A stretch of 64,000 bases of DNA from Pseudomonas gessardii (GCF_001983165.1 NZ_MNPU01000002.1:62001-126000), one strand, 5' to 3'. Positions 45,683 to 55,302 are shown, numbered from the stretch's first letter. A program made the numbers and translations. Notes: generated from the sequence alone by a model not told the origin.

Positions 45683-46285
45683 ATGAGCTTCAGCCCTCTG
45701 ATTCGTCAACTGATCGATGCCCTGCGGACCCTGCCGGGCGTGGGCCAGAAAACCGCCCAGCGCATGGCGCTGCAACTGCTGGAGCGTGACCGCAGCGGTG
45801 GCTCGCGGCTGGCCCAGGCCTTGAGCCAGGCCATGGACGGTGTGGGCCATTGCCGCCAGTGCCGCACCCTGACCGAAGAAGAACTGTGCCCGCAATGCGC
45901 CGATCCCCGTCGCGACGACACACTGCTGTGTGTCGTCGAAGGACCGATGGACGTGTACGCGGTGGAACAGACCGGCTATCGCGGGCGCTACTTCGTGCTC
46001 AAGGGCCACCTGTCGCCGCTCGACGGCCTGGGGCCGGAAGCCATTGGTATCCCGCAACTGGTGGCGCGCATTGAAGAGCAGGGCACTTTTGCCGAAGTGA
46101 TCCTGGCCACCAACCCGACGGTGGAGGGGGAAGCCACGGCGCATTACATCGCGCAACTGCTGACCAACAAAGGCTTGATCACCTCGCGCATCGCCCATGG
46201 CGTGCCGTTGGGGGGCGAACTGGAGCTGGTGGACGGCGGCACCCTGGCGCACTCGTTTGCCGGGCGTAAACCTATCGCGCTCTAA
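45683..46285 (+). CDS. recR: Recombination protein RecR
   Basis: 200 residues. HhH motif ([20 protein letters not shown]), C4 zinc finger ([19 protein letters not shown]), TOPRIM domain ([31 protein letters not shown]). It acts with RecF and RecO to load RecA at gaps. Standard length, and the start follows a short leader after the oxidoreductase gene. Confidence 0.97.
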   Translation: MSFSPLIRQLIDALRTLPGVGQKTAQRMALQLLERDRSGGSRLAQALSQAMDGVGHCRQCRTLTEEELCPQCADPRRDDTLLCVVEGPMDVYAVEQTGYRGRYFVLKGHLSPLDGLGPEAIGIPQLVARIEEQGTFAEVILATNPTVEGEATAHYIAQLLTNKGLITSRIAHGVPLGGELELVDGGTLAHSFAGRKPIAL

Positions 46286-46312
46286 GCCTAATATCCTGTA
46301 GCACGCTGGCTT

Positions 46313-46401
46313 GTGTGGGAGCTGGCTTGCCTGCGATGGCATCGCCTCGGTCCCCCTGATACACCGCAGTGCCTGCATCGCAGGCAAGCCAGCTCCCACA
46401 T
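46313..46401. repeat. REPIN after recR
   Basis: TGTGGGAGCTGGCTTGCCTGCGAT and an inverted copy ending GCAAGCCAGCTCCCACA, separated by about 40 bases. It uses the GAGCTGGCTTGCCTGC core, the same subtype as 20094-20134. Confidence 0.85.
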
Positions 46402-46486
46402 AAGCGACACACATTGCTTTTGCGTACTGCTTGATAACCAAGCAAGCGCTTGGTAAGTTCGCTCCATCTCTGCATGGAGCTTGCCG

Positions 46487-47635
46487 ATGTCTGCCTATCA
46501 GGAATACTTCGACCCCAGTCACCAATTGGTCCGCGACAGTGTGCGCCGTTTTGTCGAGCGCGAGATGCTGCCGGGCATCGAGCAATGGGAGGAGGCCGAA
46601 CACTTCCCCCGTGAGCTGTACCTCAAGGCCGGCGCGGCAGGGATTCTCGGCATTGGCTACCCCGAAGCCCTGGGCGGCAGTCATGAAGGCGACCTGTTTG
46701 CCAAGGTTGCCGCCAGCGAAGAGCTGATGCGCTGTGGTTCTGGTGGCGTAGTGGCGGGCCTGGGTTCGCTGGATATCGGCCTGCCGCCCGTCGTCAAATG
46801 GGCGCGCCCCGAAGTGCGCGAGCGCGTGGCCCCGCAAGTCTTGTCCGGCGAGAAAATCATGGCCCTGGCCGTCACCGAGCCCGGTGGCGGCTCCGATGTG
46901 GCTAGCCTGCAAACCCGTGCGGTGCGTGATGGCGACTGCTATCGGGTCAGTGGCAGCAAGACCTTTATCACCAGCGGCGTGCGCGCCGACTACTACACCG
47001 TCGCCGTGCGTACCGGCGGGCCGGGTTTTGCCGGCATCAGCCTGCTGTTGATCGAAAAGGACACACCAGGCTTCACCGTCGGCCAGCCGCTGAAGAAAAT
47101 GGGCTGGTGGGCATCGGACACCGCCGAGCTGTTCTTCGACGATTGCCAGGTGCCGGTAGGCAACCTGATCGGCGCCGAAAACATGGGCTTTGCCTGCATC
47201 ATGGGCAATTTCCAGAGCGAACGCCTGGCCCTGGCCTTGATGGCCAACATGACGGCGCAGATGGCCCTGGAAGAGAGCCTGAAGTGGGCCGCGCAGCGCG
47301 AGGCCTTTGGCAAGCCGATTGGCAAGTTCCAGGTGCTCAAGCACCGCCTGGCGGAGATGGCCACGGCGGTCGAGGTTTCCCGGGAGTTCACTTACCGCCA
47401 GGCGGCGAAGATGGCGGCGGGCAAGAGTGTGATCAAGGAGATTTCCATGGCCAAGAACCTCGCCACCGACACCGCCGACCGGGTGACATATGACGCGGTG
47501 CAGATCCTGGGTGGCCTGGGTTATATGCGCGGCAGCCTGGTGGAGCGGCTGTACCGGGACAACCGGATTTTGTCGATTGGCGGCGGGACTCGCGAGGTGA
47601 TGAACGAGATCATCAGTAAGCAGATGGGGTTGTGA
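46487..47635 (+). CDS. Acyl-CoA dehydrogenase family protein
   Basis: 382 residues. FAD-dependent acyl-CoA dehydrogenase with VTEPGGGSDVASLQTRAV, YRVSGSKTFITSG, GWWASDTAELFFDDC, AFGKPIGKFQVLKHRLAEM and the C-terminal DAVQILGGLGYMRGSLVERLYRD followed by GGGTREVM. It oxidises a fatty or branched acyl-CoA. The exact chain cannot be read. The ATG at 46487 is preceded by GGAG at seven bases. The gene stands alone between two REPINs. Confidence 0.94.
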   Translation: MSAYQEYFDPSHQLVRDSVRRFVEREMLPGIEQWEEAEHFPRELYLKAGAAGILGIGYPEALGGSHEGDLFAKVAASEELMRCGSGGVVAGLGSLDIGLPPVVKWARPEVRERVAPQVLSGEKIMALAVTEPGGGSDVASLQTRAVRDGDCYRVSGSKTFITSGVRADYYTVAVRTGGPGFAGISLLLIEKDTPGFTVGQPLKKMGWWASDTAELFFDDCQVPVGNLIGAENMGFACIMGNFQSERLALALMANMTAQMALEESLKWAAQREAFGKPIGKFQVLKHRLAEMATAVEVSREFTYRQAAKMAAGKSVIKEISMAKNLATDTADRVTYDAVQILGGLGYMRGSLVERLYRDNRILSIGGGTREVMNEIISKQMGL

Positions 47636-47655
47636 TTGAGGCTGTTATCACTGGC

Positions 47656-47734
47656 CTCATCGCGGGCAAGCCCGCTCCCACATTTTGATTTGTGAACCCA
47701 TTCAAAGGTGGGAGCGGGCTTGCTCGCGATGAGG
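47656..47734. repeat. REPIN between acyl-CoA dehydrogenase and apt genes
   Basis: CCTCATCGCGGGCAAGCCCGCTCCCAC and its inverted copy GTGGGAGCGGGCTTGCTCGCGATGAGG, separated by 25 bases. It lies between convergent genes. Confidence 0.88.
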
Positions 47735-47753
47735 CCCGCAAGACCAGCGTAAA

Positions 47754-48302
47754 TTACCGCTCAGCCAAGCCAAACTGCGTCAAACAGAAGGTTGCGATCC
47801 CCATATCCTCCAAACGCTGCGAACCCCCCAGCTCCGGCAGATCAATAATCGCCGCCGCCTCGAAAATCCGTGAGCCCATGCGCCGCGCCAGGTTGGCCGC
47901 AGCAATCAGGGTGCCACCGGTGGCGATCAGATCATCGAACATCAATACCGAATCCCCTTCGCACAGGCTGTCGGCGTGTACTTCGAGGAAGGCTTCGCCG
48001 TATTCGGTCTGATAGCCCTCGGACAGTACGTCCGCCGGCAGCTTGCCCTGCTTGCGGAACAGGATCAGCGGCTTGTTCAACTGATAGGCAATGATCGAGC
48101 CGATCAAAAAACCGCGGGCATCCATGGCGCCGATATGGCTGAACTCGGCTTCGACGTAGCGATGGATAAAGGTGTCGGCCACCAGGCGCATGGCCTTGGG
48201 CGACTGGAACAGCGGCGTGATATCACGAAAGATCACCCCAGGCTTGGGGAAGTCGATGACGGGGCGAATCAGGGATTTGATGTCGAAGGCGTCGAAAGTC
48301 AT
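47754..48302 (-). CDS. apt: Adenine phosphoribosyltransferase
   Basis: 182 residues. Seen are the substrate loop ([15 protein letters not shown]), [17 protein letters not shown], and the PRPP-binding motif [17 protein letters not shown]. It salvages adenine to AMP. It starts at [15 protein letters not shown], 90 bases downstream of anr on the same strand, as in other Pseudomonas. Confidence 0.96.
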   Translation of the reverse strand: MTFDAFDIKSLIRPVIDFPKPGVIFRDITPLFQSPKAMRLVADTFIHRYVEAEFSHIGAMDARGFLIGSIIAYQLNKPLILFRKQGKLPADVLSEGYQTEYGEAFLEVHADSLCEGDSVLMFDDLIATGGTLIAAANLARRMGSRIFEAAAIIDLPELGGSQRLEDMGIATFCLTQFGLAER

Positions 48303-48392
48303 CGTCGGGAGTCCTGGGCGCAAAGACTCGGCAGTATACCTGCGGCCTCGCCGGTTGGCTTGGCCGCAAGTGTCGCGCCCCTTGTCCGGCGA

Positions 48393-49127
48393 TCAGCCGT
48401 CGAGGGAGCCGCCGGCCAGCGCGCAGAGCTGGATCGGATCGAGGATGTGCACTTCCTTGCCCTCGGCGGCGATCAGTTCGTTCTGCTGGAAGCGGGTGAA
48501 TACCCGGGACACGGTTTCCACCGCCAGGCCCAGGTAGTTGCCGATTTCGTTGCGCGACATGCTCAGGCGGAACTGGTTGGCCGAGAAGCCACGGGCGCGG
48601 AAGCGTGCCGACAGGTTGACCAGGAAGGTGGCAATCCGTTCGTCGGCGGTTTTCTTCGACAACAACAGCATCATTTGCTGGTCGTCACGGATTTCCCGGC
48701 TCATGACCCGCATCAGTTGGCGGCGCAACTGGGGCAATTGCAGGGCCAGTTCGTCCAGGCGCTCGAACGGGATCTCGCACACCGATGTGGTTTCCAGGGC
48801 CTGGGCCGATACCGGGTGGATCTCGTTGTCCATGCCCGACAAGCCAACCAGCTCGCTGGGCAGGTGGAAGCCGGTGATCTGCTCTTCGCCGCCATCACTG
48901 AGGCTGAATGTCTTCAAGGCGCCCGAGCGCACCGCATAGACGGAATCGAACTTGTCACCCTGGCGAAACAGAAACTCGCCTTTCTTCAGGGGGCGGCCAC
49001 GTTTAACGATTTCGTCCAGCGCATCCATGTCTTCCAGATTCAGCGAAAGTGGCAAGCAGAGGGGTGCCAGGCTGCAATCCTTGCAGTGAGCCTGGCTATG
49101 AGCGCGCAGTTTAACTGGCTCGGACAT
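48393..49127 (-). CDS. anr: Oxygen-sensing transcriptional regulator Anr (FNR family)
   Basis: 244 residues. Cysteines C15, C18, C24 and C117 would bind the oxygen-labile [4Fe-4S] cluster. The cyclic-nucleotide-like sensor domain is followed by a helix-turn-helix ([20 protein letters not shown]) with the E..SR recognition pattern of FNR that reads TTGAT. It activates genes for low-oxygen life. An exact TTGAT-N4-ATCAA box lies upstream of the nearby hemN, and a weaker one upstream of a cco operon. Confidence 0.96.
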   Translation of the reverse strand: MSEPVKLRAHSQAHCKDCSLAPLCLPLSLNLEDMDALDEIVKRGRPLKKGEFLFRQGDKFDSVYAVRSGALKTFSLSDGGEEQITGFHLPSELVGLSGMDNEIHPVSAQALETTSVCEIPFERLDELALQLPQLRRQLMRVMSREIRDDQQMMLLLSKKTADERIATFLVNLSARFRARGFSANQFRLSMSRNEIGNYLGLAVETVSRVFTRFQQNELIAAEGKEVHILDPIQLCALAGGSLDG

Positions 49128-49281
49128 TTCTTAAATCCTTGTGGGAAAACACACATAAGCCGTAAGGGTACCGCACTGAGGGACTATCCGGCCAGCCTGT
49201 ACAAAAAACCGGCAGGGGTATAAAGAATTTTGCACGGCGGCCGATGGACTGCTAACGACCAAGAGCTTGGAGGCTCACGAT

Positions 49282-49752
49282 ATGCTTTCCATCGACGGCA
49301 ATCTTCCGTCCCGCACCACAGTGCCGACGCTGCTTGAACCGAAAAAAACCAGCGCCGTGGGCGCGGGGGCCGAGACAACGGCGCTCGGTGAAACCAAGCC
49401 TGCCGAAGGCGTGAGTGTGACCTTTTCCGGTGCGTCGCTGAGGGCCGCCAACGCCGAGAAAACGGCCAACAACGATATTGAAGAAAGCGGGCTGGACGAG
49501 AACGTGCAGAAACTGCTGAAAATGATTCGCCAGTTGAAGCAGCAGATCGCGGAAAAGATGGCAGAGATGTCGGCGGTCATGGCCGACAAGCGCCTGAGCC
49601 CGGAGCAGGCCCTGGCGAAACTGAGCGGCGTGCAGTCGGCGTTGGGCGGCTTGCAAGCCGCGCTGACCGCCGCCTATGCGTCGTTGAACGAAGCAATGAA
49701 GAACCTGAGTGCTGGGGACGCGGTGAAGACCGCCTCGTTGATGGCCAAGTAG
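49282..49752 (+). CDS. Hypothetical helical protein (156 residues)
   Basis: It starts MLSIDGNLPSRTTVP after GGAGG at eight bases. The first 75 residues are low-complexity and polar, with VTFSGASLRAANAEK. Residues about 75-150 are heptad-like helix (VQKLLKMIRQLKQQIAEKM, LAKLSGVQSALGGLQAALT), suggesting a coiled coil. No signal peptide, no known domain recognised. It is divergent from anr and convergent with hemN, seven bases from it. It resembles small unannotated Pseudomonas proteins. The function is unknown. Confidence 0.75.
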   Translation: MLSIDGNLPSRTTVPTLLEPKKTSAVGAGAETTALGETKPAEGVSVTFSGASLRAANAEKTANNDIEESGLDENVQKLLKMIRQLKQQIAEKMAEMSAVMADKRLSPEQALAKLSGVQSALGGLQAALTAAYASLNEAMKNLSAGDAVKTASLMAK

Positions 49753-49758
49753 CCCGGC

Positions 49759-51141
49759 TCAGATCACCCGTGAAAATCGTTGCCTATTGTGTTGCTCCAG
49801 ATAGGCATCGAACACCATGCACACCGAGCGTACCAGCAGGCGCCCGGCCGGCAGCACCCGGATCCCCTCGGCGTCGAGTTCGATCAGGCCGTCACTGGCC
49901 ATCACTTCCAGTTGTGGCCAGATCTGGGCGAAATAGCCGCGAAAATCCACGGTGAAGGCCTGCTCGATGCTGTCGAAGTCCAGGCTGAAGTGACAGATCA
50001 GCTGTTGAATCACCGCCCGCCGCAAACGATCGTCTGCGCTGCAGAGCAGGCCGCGGCTGGTGGCCAGTTGCGCCCCGGCCAAGGCGTTCTGGTAATGATT
50101 CAGGTCGCTGCTGTTCTGGCAGTACAAGTCACCAATCTGACTGATGGCCGAGACCCCGAGCCCGATCAAATCGCAATGGCCGTGGGTGGTGTAGCCCTGG
50201 AAATTGCGTTGCAGGGTGGATTCTTCCTGGGCAATGGCCAACTCGTCATCGGGTAGGGCGAAGTGGTCCATGCCGATGTAGTTGTAGCCGGCCGCCGTCA
50301 GCTGCTCAATGGTTTGCTCAAGCATCTGCAACTTGACGGCAGGGGCCGGCAGGTCTTCGCTGTTGATCCGCCGCTGGGACAGGAAACGTTCTGGCAGGTG
50401 GGCATAGTTGAACACCGACAGGCGGTCCGGTTGCAGGCTGATGACCTCGGCCACCGTCTGGGCGAAATGCTCGGGTGTCTGCTTGGGCAGGCCGTAGATC
50501 AGGTCGATATTGATCGAGCGAAACTGCAGGGTGCGCGCGGCATCGATCACCGCGCGGGTCTCTTCCAGGCTTTGCAGGCGATTGACCGCCCGTTGCACTT
50601 CGGGGTCCAGGTCCTGCACGCCGATGCTCACCCGGTTGAAACCCAGTTCACGCAGCAGGCCCATGGTGGCCCAGTCGGCTTCCCGTGGATCGATCTCGAT
50701 GCCGTAGTCGCCAGAGTCGTCATCCAGCAGGTTGAAGTGTTGGCGCAGTTGCGCCATCAGCTGGCGCAATTCGTCGTGGCTGAGAAAGGTCGGGGTGCCG
50801 CCGCCAAAATGCAGTTGCTGCACCTGTTGGTTGGGGTCCAGGTGGCAGGCGACCAGTTGAATCTCTTGCTCCAGGCGTTGCAGGTAGGCCTGGGCGCGGC
50901 CCCGGTCCTTGGTGATGACTTTGTTGCAGGCGCAGTAGTAGCAGATATTGGCGCAGAACGGCACGTGCACATACAGCGACAGCGGGCGCACGGCCTTGCG
51001 GCTGTCGCGCAGGGCGTGCAGCAGGTCGAAGGTGCCGACCTGGCTGGTGAATTGCACGGCGGTGGGGTAGGAGGTGTAGCGCGGCCCCGCCAAATCGTAG
51101 CGATGAATCAGATCAGTGTCCCAACGAATGGCGTCGAGCAT
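49759..51141 (-). CDS. hemN: Oxygen-independent coproporphyrinogen III dehydrogenase HemN
   Basis: 460 residues. Radical SAM enzyme with C63-x3-C67-x2-C70 (VHVPFCANICYYCACN), the SAM glycine motif HFGGGTPTFL, GVQDLDPEVQRAVNR, and the HemN C-terminal domain. It decarboxylates coproporphyrinogen III without oxygen, giving haem for cbb3 oxidase under microaerobiosis. An exact Anr box lies 60 bases upstream of the start. Confidence 0.97.
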   Translation of the reverse strand: MLDAIRWDTDLIHRYDLAGPRYTSYPTAVQFTSQVGTFDLLHALRDSRKAVRPLSLYVHVPFCANICYYCACNKVITKDRGRAQAYLQRLEQEIQLVACHLDPNQQVQQLHFGGGTPTFLSHDELRQLMAQLRQHFNLLDDDSGDYGIEIDPREADWATMGLLRELGFNRVSIGVQDLDPEVQRAVNRLQSLEETRAVIDAARTLQFRSINIDLIYGLPKQTPEHFAQTVAEVISLQPDRLSVFNYAHLPERFLSQRRINSEDLPAPAVKLQMLEQTIEQLTAAGYNYIGMDHFALPDDELAIAQEESTLQRNFQGYTTHGHCDLIGLGVSAISQIGDLYCQNSSDLNHYQNALAGAQLATSRGLLCSADDRLRRAVIQQLICHFSLDFDSIEQAFTVDFRGYFAQIWPQLEVMASDGLIELDAEGIRVLPAGRLLVRSVCMVFDAYLEQHNRQRFSRVI

Positions 51142-51200
51142 GCGGGCGTTCCCCGGATTGGCTAGTGGGCCGAGTCTAGGGGCATGGCTGGCGGGGCATC

Positions 51201-51214
51201 TTGATTTGTATCAA
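51201..51214 (-). promoter_or_regulatory. Anr (FNR) box in front of hemN
   Basis: TTGATTTGTATCAA matches TTGAT-N4-ATCAA exactly. It lies 60-73 bases from the hemN start codon, a position compatible with class II activation. Confidence 0.88.
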
Positions 51215-51243
51215 CGGGGAGCGGCGCTATGCCACATGGCCTT

Positions 51244-51927
51244 TTAATGGCCCATCAGCCAGTGCTGATGGGGGCCGGGCAGGGTCCAGATACCGAACAC
51301 AATCACCAGCAGGCCGCCGGCCATGCGCACGCTGCGTTTGCGCAATAGCGCGGTGATACGCTCTGCCGCCAGCCCGGTGGCGAGCAATACCGGCCAGGTG
51401 CCGAGGCCGAAGGCGAGCATCAAAAGCCCGCTGTCCAGTGCATTGCCCTGGCTGGCGGCCCATAACAGTGTGCTGTAGACCAGGCCGCAGGGCAGCCAGC
51501 CCCACAGTGCGCCCAGCAGCAAGGCGCGGGGCAGGCTGGACACCGGCAGCAAACGGTTGGCAAACGGCTGGATATGGCGCCACAGGCCGCGCCCGAGGCT
51601 TTCAATACGGGTCAGGCCGCTCCACCAGCCGGCCAGGTACAGGCCCATGCTGATCAACAGCAGGCCGGCGAGGATACGCATGAACATCGCCGCCGGGCTG
51701 TTGGCCACGGCCCAGCCGGCCAGGCCGATCAAGAAGCCGGCGGTGGCATAGCTGAGGATGCGTCCCAGGTTGTACGCCAGCAGCAGGCGAAAACGCCGGC
51801 TGCGCTGTTCCGGGGGGATGGCCAGGGTCAGCGCGCCCATCAGGCCGCCACACATGCCCAGGCAATGGCCGCCGCCCAGCAGGCCGAGGATCAGCGCGGA
51901 AACCAGCAGCGGCGCGAGGTCAAGCAT
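51244..51927 (-). CDS. TauE/SafE-like membrane protein of the cbb3 maturation cluster (COG2836)
   Basis: 227 residues with six hydrophobic segments: LLVSALILGLLGGGHCLGMC with a HCxGMCGG metal-type motif, AGFLIGLAGWAVANS, WGWLPCGLVYSTLLWAA and GGLLVIVFGIWTL. The first and fifth segments resemble DsbD/CcdA-like cysteine motifs. It overlaps ccoS by eight bases and lies between ccoS and hemN, so a role in copper handling or oxidase assembly is likely. No experimental role is assigned here. Confidence 0.82.
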   Translation of the reverse strand: MLDLAPLLVSALILGLLGGGHCLGMCGGLMGALTLAIPPEQRSRRFRLLLAYNLGRILSYATAGFLIGLAGWAVANSPAAMFMRILAGLLLISMGLYLAGWWSGLTRIESLGRGLWRHIQPFANRLLPVSSLPRALLLGALWGWLPCGLVYSTLLWAASQGNALDSGLLMLAFGLGTWPVLLATGLAAERITALLRKRSVRMAGGLLVIVFGIWTLPGPHQHWLMGH

Positions 51928-52147
51928 GGGGCGGCGCCGGTTCGTCTGGCTTGGCCGGTGGCTGCGGGTGGCTGCTGGCCTCGTCGACAGCGGCCAGGTG
52001 CTTGGGGTCCTGGTCATCGAACAGCACGCTGTGGGCCGGCCCGTCGAGGTCGTCATACTGGCCGCTGTCCACCGCCCAGAAGAAGATGTAGATGGCGATG
52101 GCGACGATCAGCAGCGCCGCAGGAATCATTACGTAAAGAGCTGGCAT
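51920..52147 (-). CDS. ccoS: cbb3 oxidase maturation protein CcoS
   Basis: 75 residues. One N-terminal transmembrane helix (MIPAALLIVAIAIYIFFWAV) followed by the CcoS signature SGQYDDLDGPAHSVLFDD and a Pro-rich tail. It is needed for cofactor insertion into cbb3 oxidase. It overlaps the next gene by eight bases and follows ccoI by 22 bases. Confidence 0.94.
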   Translation of the reverse strand: MPALYVMIPAALLIVAIAIYIFFWAVDSGQYDDLDGPAHSVLFDDQDPKHLAAVDEASSHPQPPAKPDEPAPPHA

Positions 52148-52169
52148 CGCTACTCCAGGCCCGCGCGGC

Positions 52170-54620
52170 TCAAGCCGGCAGCGGGCGGGGCTGTGGGGTG
52201 GCGCTCGCGGCGCTGGCAGGCGGCAAGCGAGTCAGGCGCAGGGCGTTGAGCACCACGGTCAACGAACTGAGGGACATGCCGATCGCGGCCCAGATCGGCG
52301 TGATCCAACCGAGGGCGGCAAACGGCAACATCAGGCCATTGTACAGCCCGGCCCACAGTAGGTTTTCAATGATGACCCGGCGCGTGCGCCGGGCCAGGCT
52401 GAAGGCTTGCACCAGGGCATCCAGGCGGTTGGACAACAGCACCGCATCGGCGCTGGTTTTCGCCAGGTCAGTGGCCGAGCCCATGGCCACGCTGATATCC
52501 GCGGCGGCCAAGACCGGCACGTCATTCACTCCGTCACCGAGCATCAATACCTTGCGGCCTTCCTTGTGCAGCTGTTGCAGCACTTGCAGCTTGTCATCCG
52601 GGCGCAGGCCACCACGGGCTTCATCGATGCCCAATTCGGCGGCCACGCTGGCGACCATCGGCGAGCTGTCGCCCGACAGCAGCAAGGTGCGCCAGCCTCG
52701 CGCCTTGCACGCGGCCAGCAGTGCCGGCGCATCGCTGCGCAGGCGATCATCCAGGACAAACCAGGCCAGGGCGCCGCCGGTATCGCCCAGTAGCAGCCAT
52801 TGGCCGGCATCTTGCGGCGAATCGGGCATCGCACAGCCGCTTAATTCACACACGAAACCAGGCTGGCCGATGCGCAGCAGGCGTTCGCCGACCCGGCCTT
52901 CGAGCCCCAGGCCCGGGGTGCTGAGCACCTCATCAGCCGCCAGCGGGGCACGGCCAAAAGCCCGGGCAATCGGGTGTTCGGAGCGGTTTTCGAGGGCGGC
53001 GGCCAGGGCCAGGGCCAGGTCGCTGCTCATCGCGCCCAGTGGCCGGATGGCACGCAGGGCCAGGCGGCCTTCAGTGAGGGTGCCGGTCTTGTCGAAAATC
53101 ACCGTGTCGATCTGGTTCAAGCCTTCGAGCACATGGCCACGGGTCAGCAGCAGGCCGAGTTTGTGCAGGGTGCCGGTGGCGGCGGTCAGTGCGGTGGGGG
53201 TTGCCAGAGACAGGGCGCACGGGCAGGTTGCCACCAGCATCGCCAGGACAATCCAGAACGCCCGCGATGCATCCAGCTCCCACCACAACAGGCCAATCAC
53301 CGCGGCGGCGATCAGCGAGCAGAGCAGGAACCATTGTGCGGCGCGGTCGGCGATTTGGGCCAGGCGTGGTTTTTCGGCCTGGGCCCGTTCCAGCAGGCGC
53401 ACGATGGCCGACAAGCGGGTGTCGTGGCCCAGGGCGCGCACTTGCACGGTCAACGGGCCTTCGACATTGAGGGTGCCGGCGGTGATGCTGTCGCCGGCCT
53501 GTCGCGGTTGTGGCAGGTATTCGCCGGTGAGCAGGGATTCATCGATGCTCGACTGTCCCTCCAGGATCACCCCGTCGGCCGGCAGGATGGCACCCGGATG
53601 CACCAGCACCCGGTCGCCCAGGGCCAGTTCGGTGAGCAGAATACGCTCGCTCTGGCCATCGTGTTTGAGGCGCAGGCACGAGGCGGGCAGCAGGTTGACC
53701 AGTTGGGCGGTGGCGGCGGCGGTGCGTTCCCGGGCGCGGCGCTCCAGGTAGCGCCCGGCCAGCAGGAACAGGGCGAACATGCCCACGGCATCGAAATACA
53801 GCTCGCCCACCCCCGTGATGGCCGTCCAGATGCCCGCCAGGTAAGCGCCGCCGATGGCCAGCGACACCGAGACATCCATGGTCAGATGGCGGGTGCGCAG
53901 ATCGCGCATGGCGCCCTTGAAGAACGGCGCGCAGCTGTAGAACACAATGGGGGTGGTCAGAAACAGCGCGACCCAGCGCAGGATCTCGTGCAGCTCGGGG
54001 CTCAGGTCGATATTGAATTCCGGCCAGGTGGCCATGGTCGCCATCATCGCCTGGAACCAGAGCAGGCCGGCCATGCCCAGTTGGCGCAAGGCCAGGCGGT
54101 TTTCACTGGCCAGTTGTTCGGCGGCGCGGTCGGCTTGATACGGGTGGGCGGCGTAGCCGATCTGGCGCAACTCGCTGAGCACCTGGCTCAACGGCAATTG
54201 CCCGTCGGCCCAGCGCACGTGCAGGCGATGGTTGGACAGGTTCAGCCGCGCCTCGGCCACGGCGGGCAGGCTGTGCAGGTGTTTCTCGATCAGCCAGCCA
54301 CAGGCGGCGCAACTGATGCCTTCCATCAACAGGGTGGCTTCGGCCAGGTCGCCGTCGTGGCGCACGAAGGGTTTTTGCACATCGGCGCGGTCGTACAGTG
54401 CCAGTTCGTCCAGCAACTGCACGGGCAGGGCTTCGGGGTTGGCCGAGGCCTCGCTGCGGTGTTGGTAATAGCTTTGCAGCCCGCCTGCGACAATGGCTTC
54501 GGCCACCGCCTGGCAACCCGGGCAGCAGAGCTCGCGGGGCTCGCCGAGGATCACCGCGGTGAAGCGGCTGCCAGGCGGGACGGGGAGGGCGCAGTGGTAG
54601 CAGGGGGTTGGGCTGGTCAT
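52170..54620 (-). CDS. ccoI: Copper-exporting P1B-type ATPase CcoI (FixI)
   Basis: 816 residues. N-terminal cysteine sites (CYHCALP, CCPGCQAVAE) and a heavy-metal-associated domain (GISCAACGWLIEKHL) are followed by P-type ATPase motifs: the transmembrane CPC (VATCPCALSLATPTAL), phosphorylation site DKTGTLTEG and hinge MLGDGVNDVPVLAAADIS. It delivers copper to the periplasm for the CcoN centre. It lies in the ccoGHIS order, with a long palindrome between it and ccoH. Confidence 0.96.
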   Translation of the reverse strand: MTSPTPCYHCALPVPPGSRFTAVILGEPRELCCPGCQAVAEAIVAGGLQSYYQHRSEASANPEALPVQLLDELALYDRADVQKPFVRHDGDLAEATLLMEGISCAACGWLIEKHLHSLPAVAEARLNLSNHRLHVRWADGQLPLSQVLSELRQIGYAAHPYQADRAAEQLASENRLALRQLGMAGLLWFQAMMATMATWPEFNIDLSPELHEILRWVALFLTTPIVFYSCAPFFKGAMRDLRTRHLTMDVSVSLAIGGAYLAGIWTAITGVGELYFDAVGMFALFLLAGRYLERRARERTAAATAQLVNLLPASCLRLKHDGQSERILLTELALGDRVLVHPGAILPADGVILEGQSSIDESLLTGEYLPQPRQAGDSITAGTLNVEGPLTVQVRALGHDTRLSAIVRLLERAQAEKPRLAQIADRAAQWFLLCSLIAAAVIGLLWWELDASRAFWIVLAMLVATCPCALSLATPTALTAATGTLHKLGLLLTRGHVLEGLNQIDTVIFDKTGTLTEGRLALRAIRPLGAMSSDLALALAAALENRSEHPIARAFGRAPLAADEVLSTPGLGLEGRVGERLLRIGQPGFVCELSGCAMPDSPQDAGQWLLLGDTGGALAWFVLDDRLRSDAPALLAACKARGWRTLLLSGDSSPMVASVAAELGIDEARGGLRPDDKLQVLQQLHKEGRKVLMLGDGVNDVPVLAAADISVAMGSATDLAKTSADAVLLSNRLDALVQAFSLARRTRRVIIENLLWAGLYNGLMLPFAALGWITPIWAAIGMSLSSLTVVLNALRLTRLPPASAASATPQPRPLPA

Positions 54621-54650
54621 GGTTCTGGATCTGTGTGGGCGGGGAGGGCC

Positions 54651-54748
54651 GCATCGCCGGCAAGTCGAATCGTCGCACCGCCGCTCCCACAGGAGATCGC
54701 GATCAAATGTGGGAGCGGCGGTGCGACGATTCGACTTGCTCGCGATGC
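54651..54748. repeat. Extended REPIN with 40-base arms between ccoH and ccoI
   Basis: Arms 54651-54690 and 54709-54748 are inverted copies with very few differences, containing GTCGAATCGTCGCACCG and GCCGCTCCCAC. Unlike the other REPINs the core reads GAGCGGCGGTGCGACGATTC. It lies inside the ccoGHIS unit. Confidence 0.88.
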
Positions 54749-54762
54749 GCGAAGCGCGGCTG

Positions 54763-55302
54763 TCAGTTCTTCAGGTCTTCAGCACCCTGCAACGGCTCGT
54801 CACCCAGCTTCAGGTCCGTGCCGTGGCTGACGTCTTCTTCCTCAAACATGCGCCAGGTGCGGTCGCCTTCCACCCCCAGCAGTTCGACGAAGCGCCGGCC
54901 CTCGACCTTGTCGGTCACCTGGCCAATATAGCGCCCCGGCTCGCTCTGGCTGCGGGTGAGTACGACCTTGCGGTCCTTCTCCGGCTGGGTCGGCGAAATC
55001 AGGTTCAGTTCCAGGGTGGTCGGCCCGCTGTTGCCGGTGAGGAACAGTTCCACTTCGCCGGTCAGTTCATCCAAATGCATGTTGGCGCGCATTTGCAGGG
55101 TCTGGGCCAGCAATTCGCGGTCCAGGGAGCGGTTGATGCCTTTGCCGGCCTCGTAGTAATTGTCGTTGACCAGGTTGACCGGGTGGTTCACCGCAATGGT
55201 CACCATGGACAGGGTCAGCGTCACCGAGCAGGCCAGGATGGCAATGATGATCCAGGGCCAGAGGTGCTTGTACCAGGGGCTTGCGGCAGTTGCTACGGGC
55301 AT
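54763..55302 (-). CDS. ccoH: FixH family protein CcoH
   Basis: 179 residues. One N-terminal transmembrane helix (WPWIIIAILACSVTLTLSMV) precedes a periplasmic FixH domain (NDNYYEAGKGINRSLDRE, and RSQSEPGRYIGQVTD). It takes part in cbb3 oxidase assembly or stability. It lies 14 bases after the ccoG stop. Confidence 0.93.
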   Translation of the reverse strand: MPVATAASPWYKHLWPWIIIAILACSVTLTLSMVTIAVNHPVNLVNDNYYEAGKGINRSLDRELLAQTLQMRANMHLDELTGEVELFLTGNSGPTTLELNLISPTQPEKDRKVVLTRSQSEPGRYIGQVTDKVEGRRFVELLGVEGDRTWRMFEEEDVSHGTDLKLGDEPLQGAEDLKN

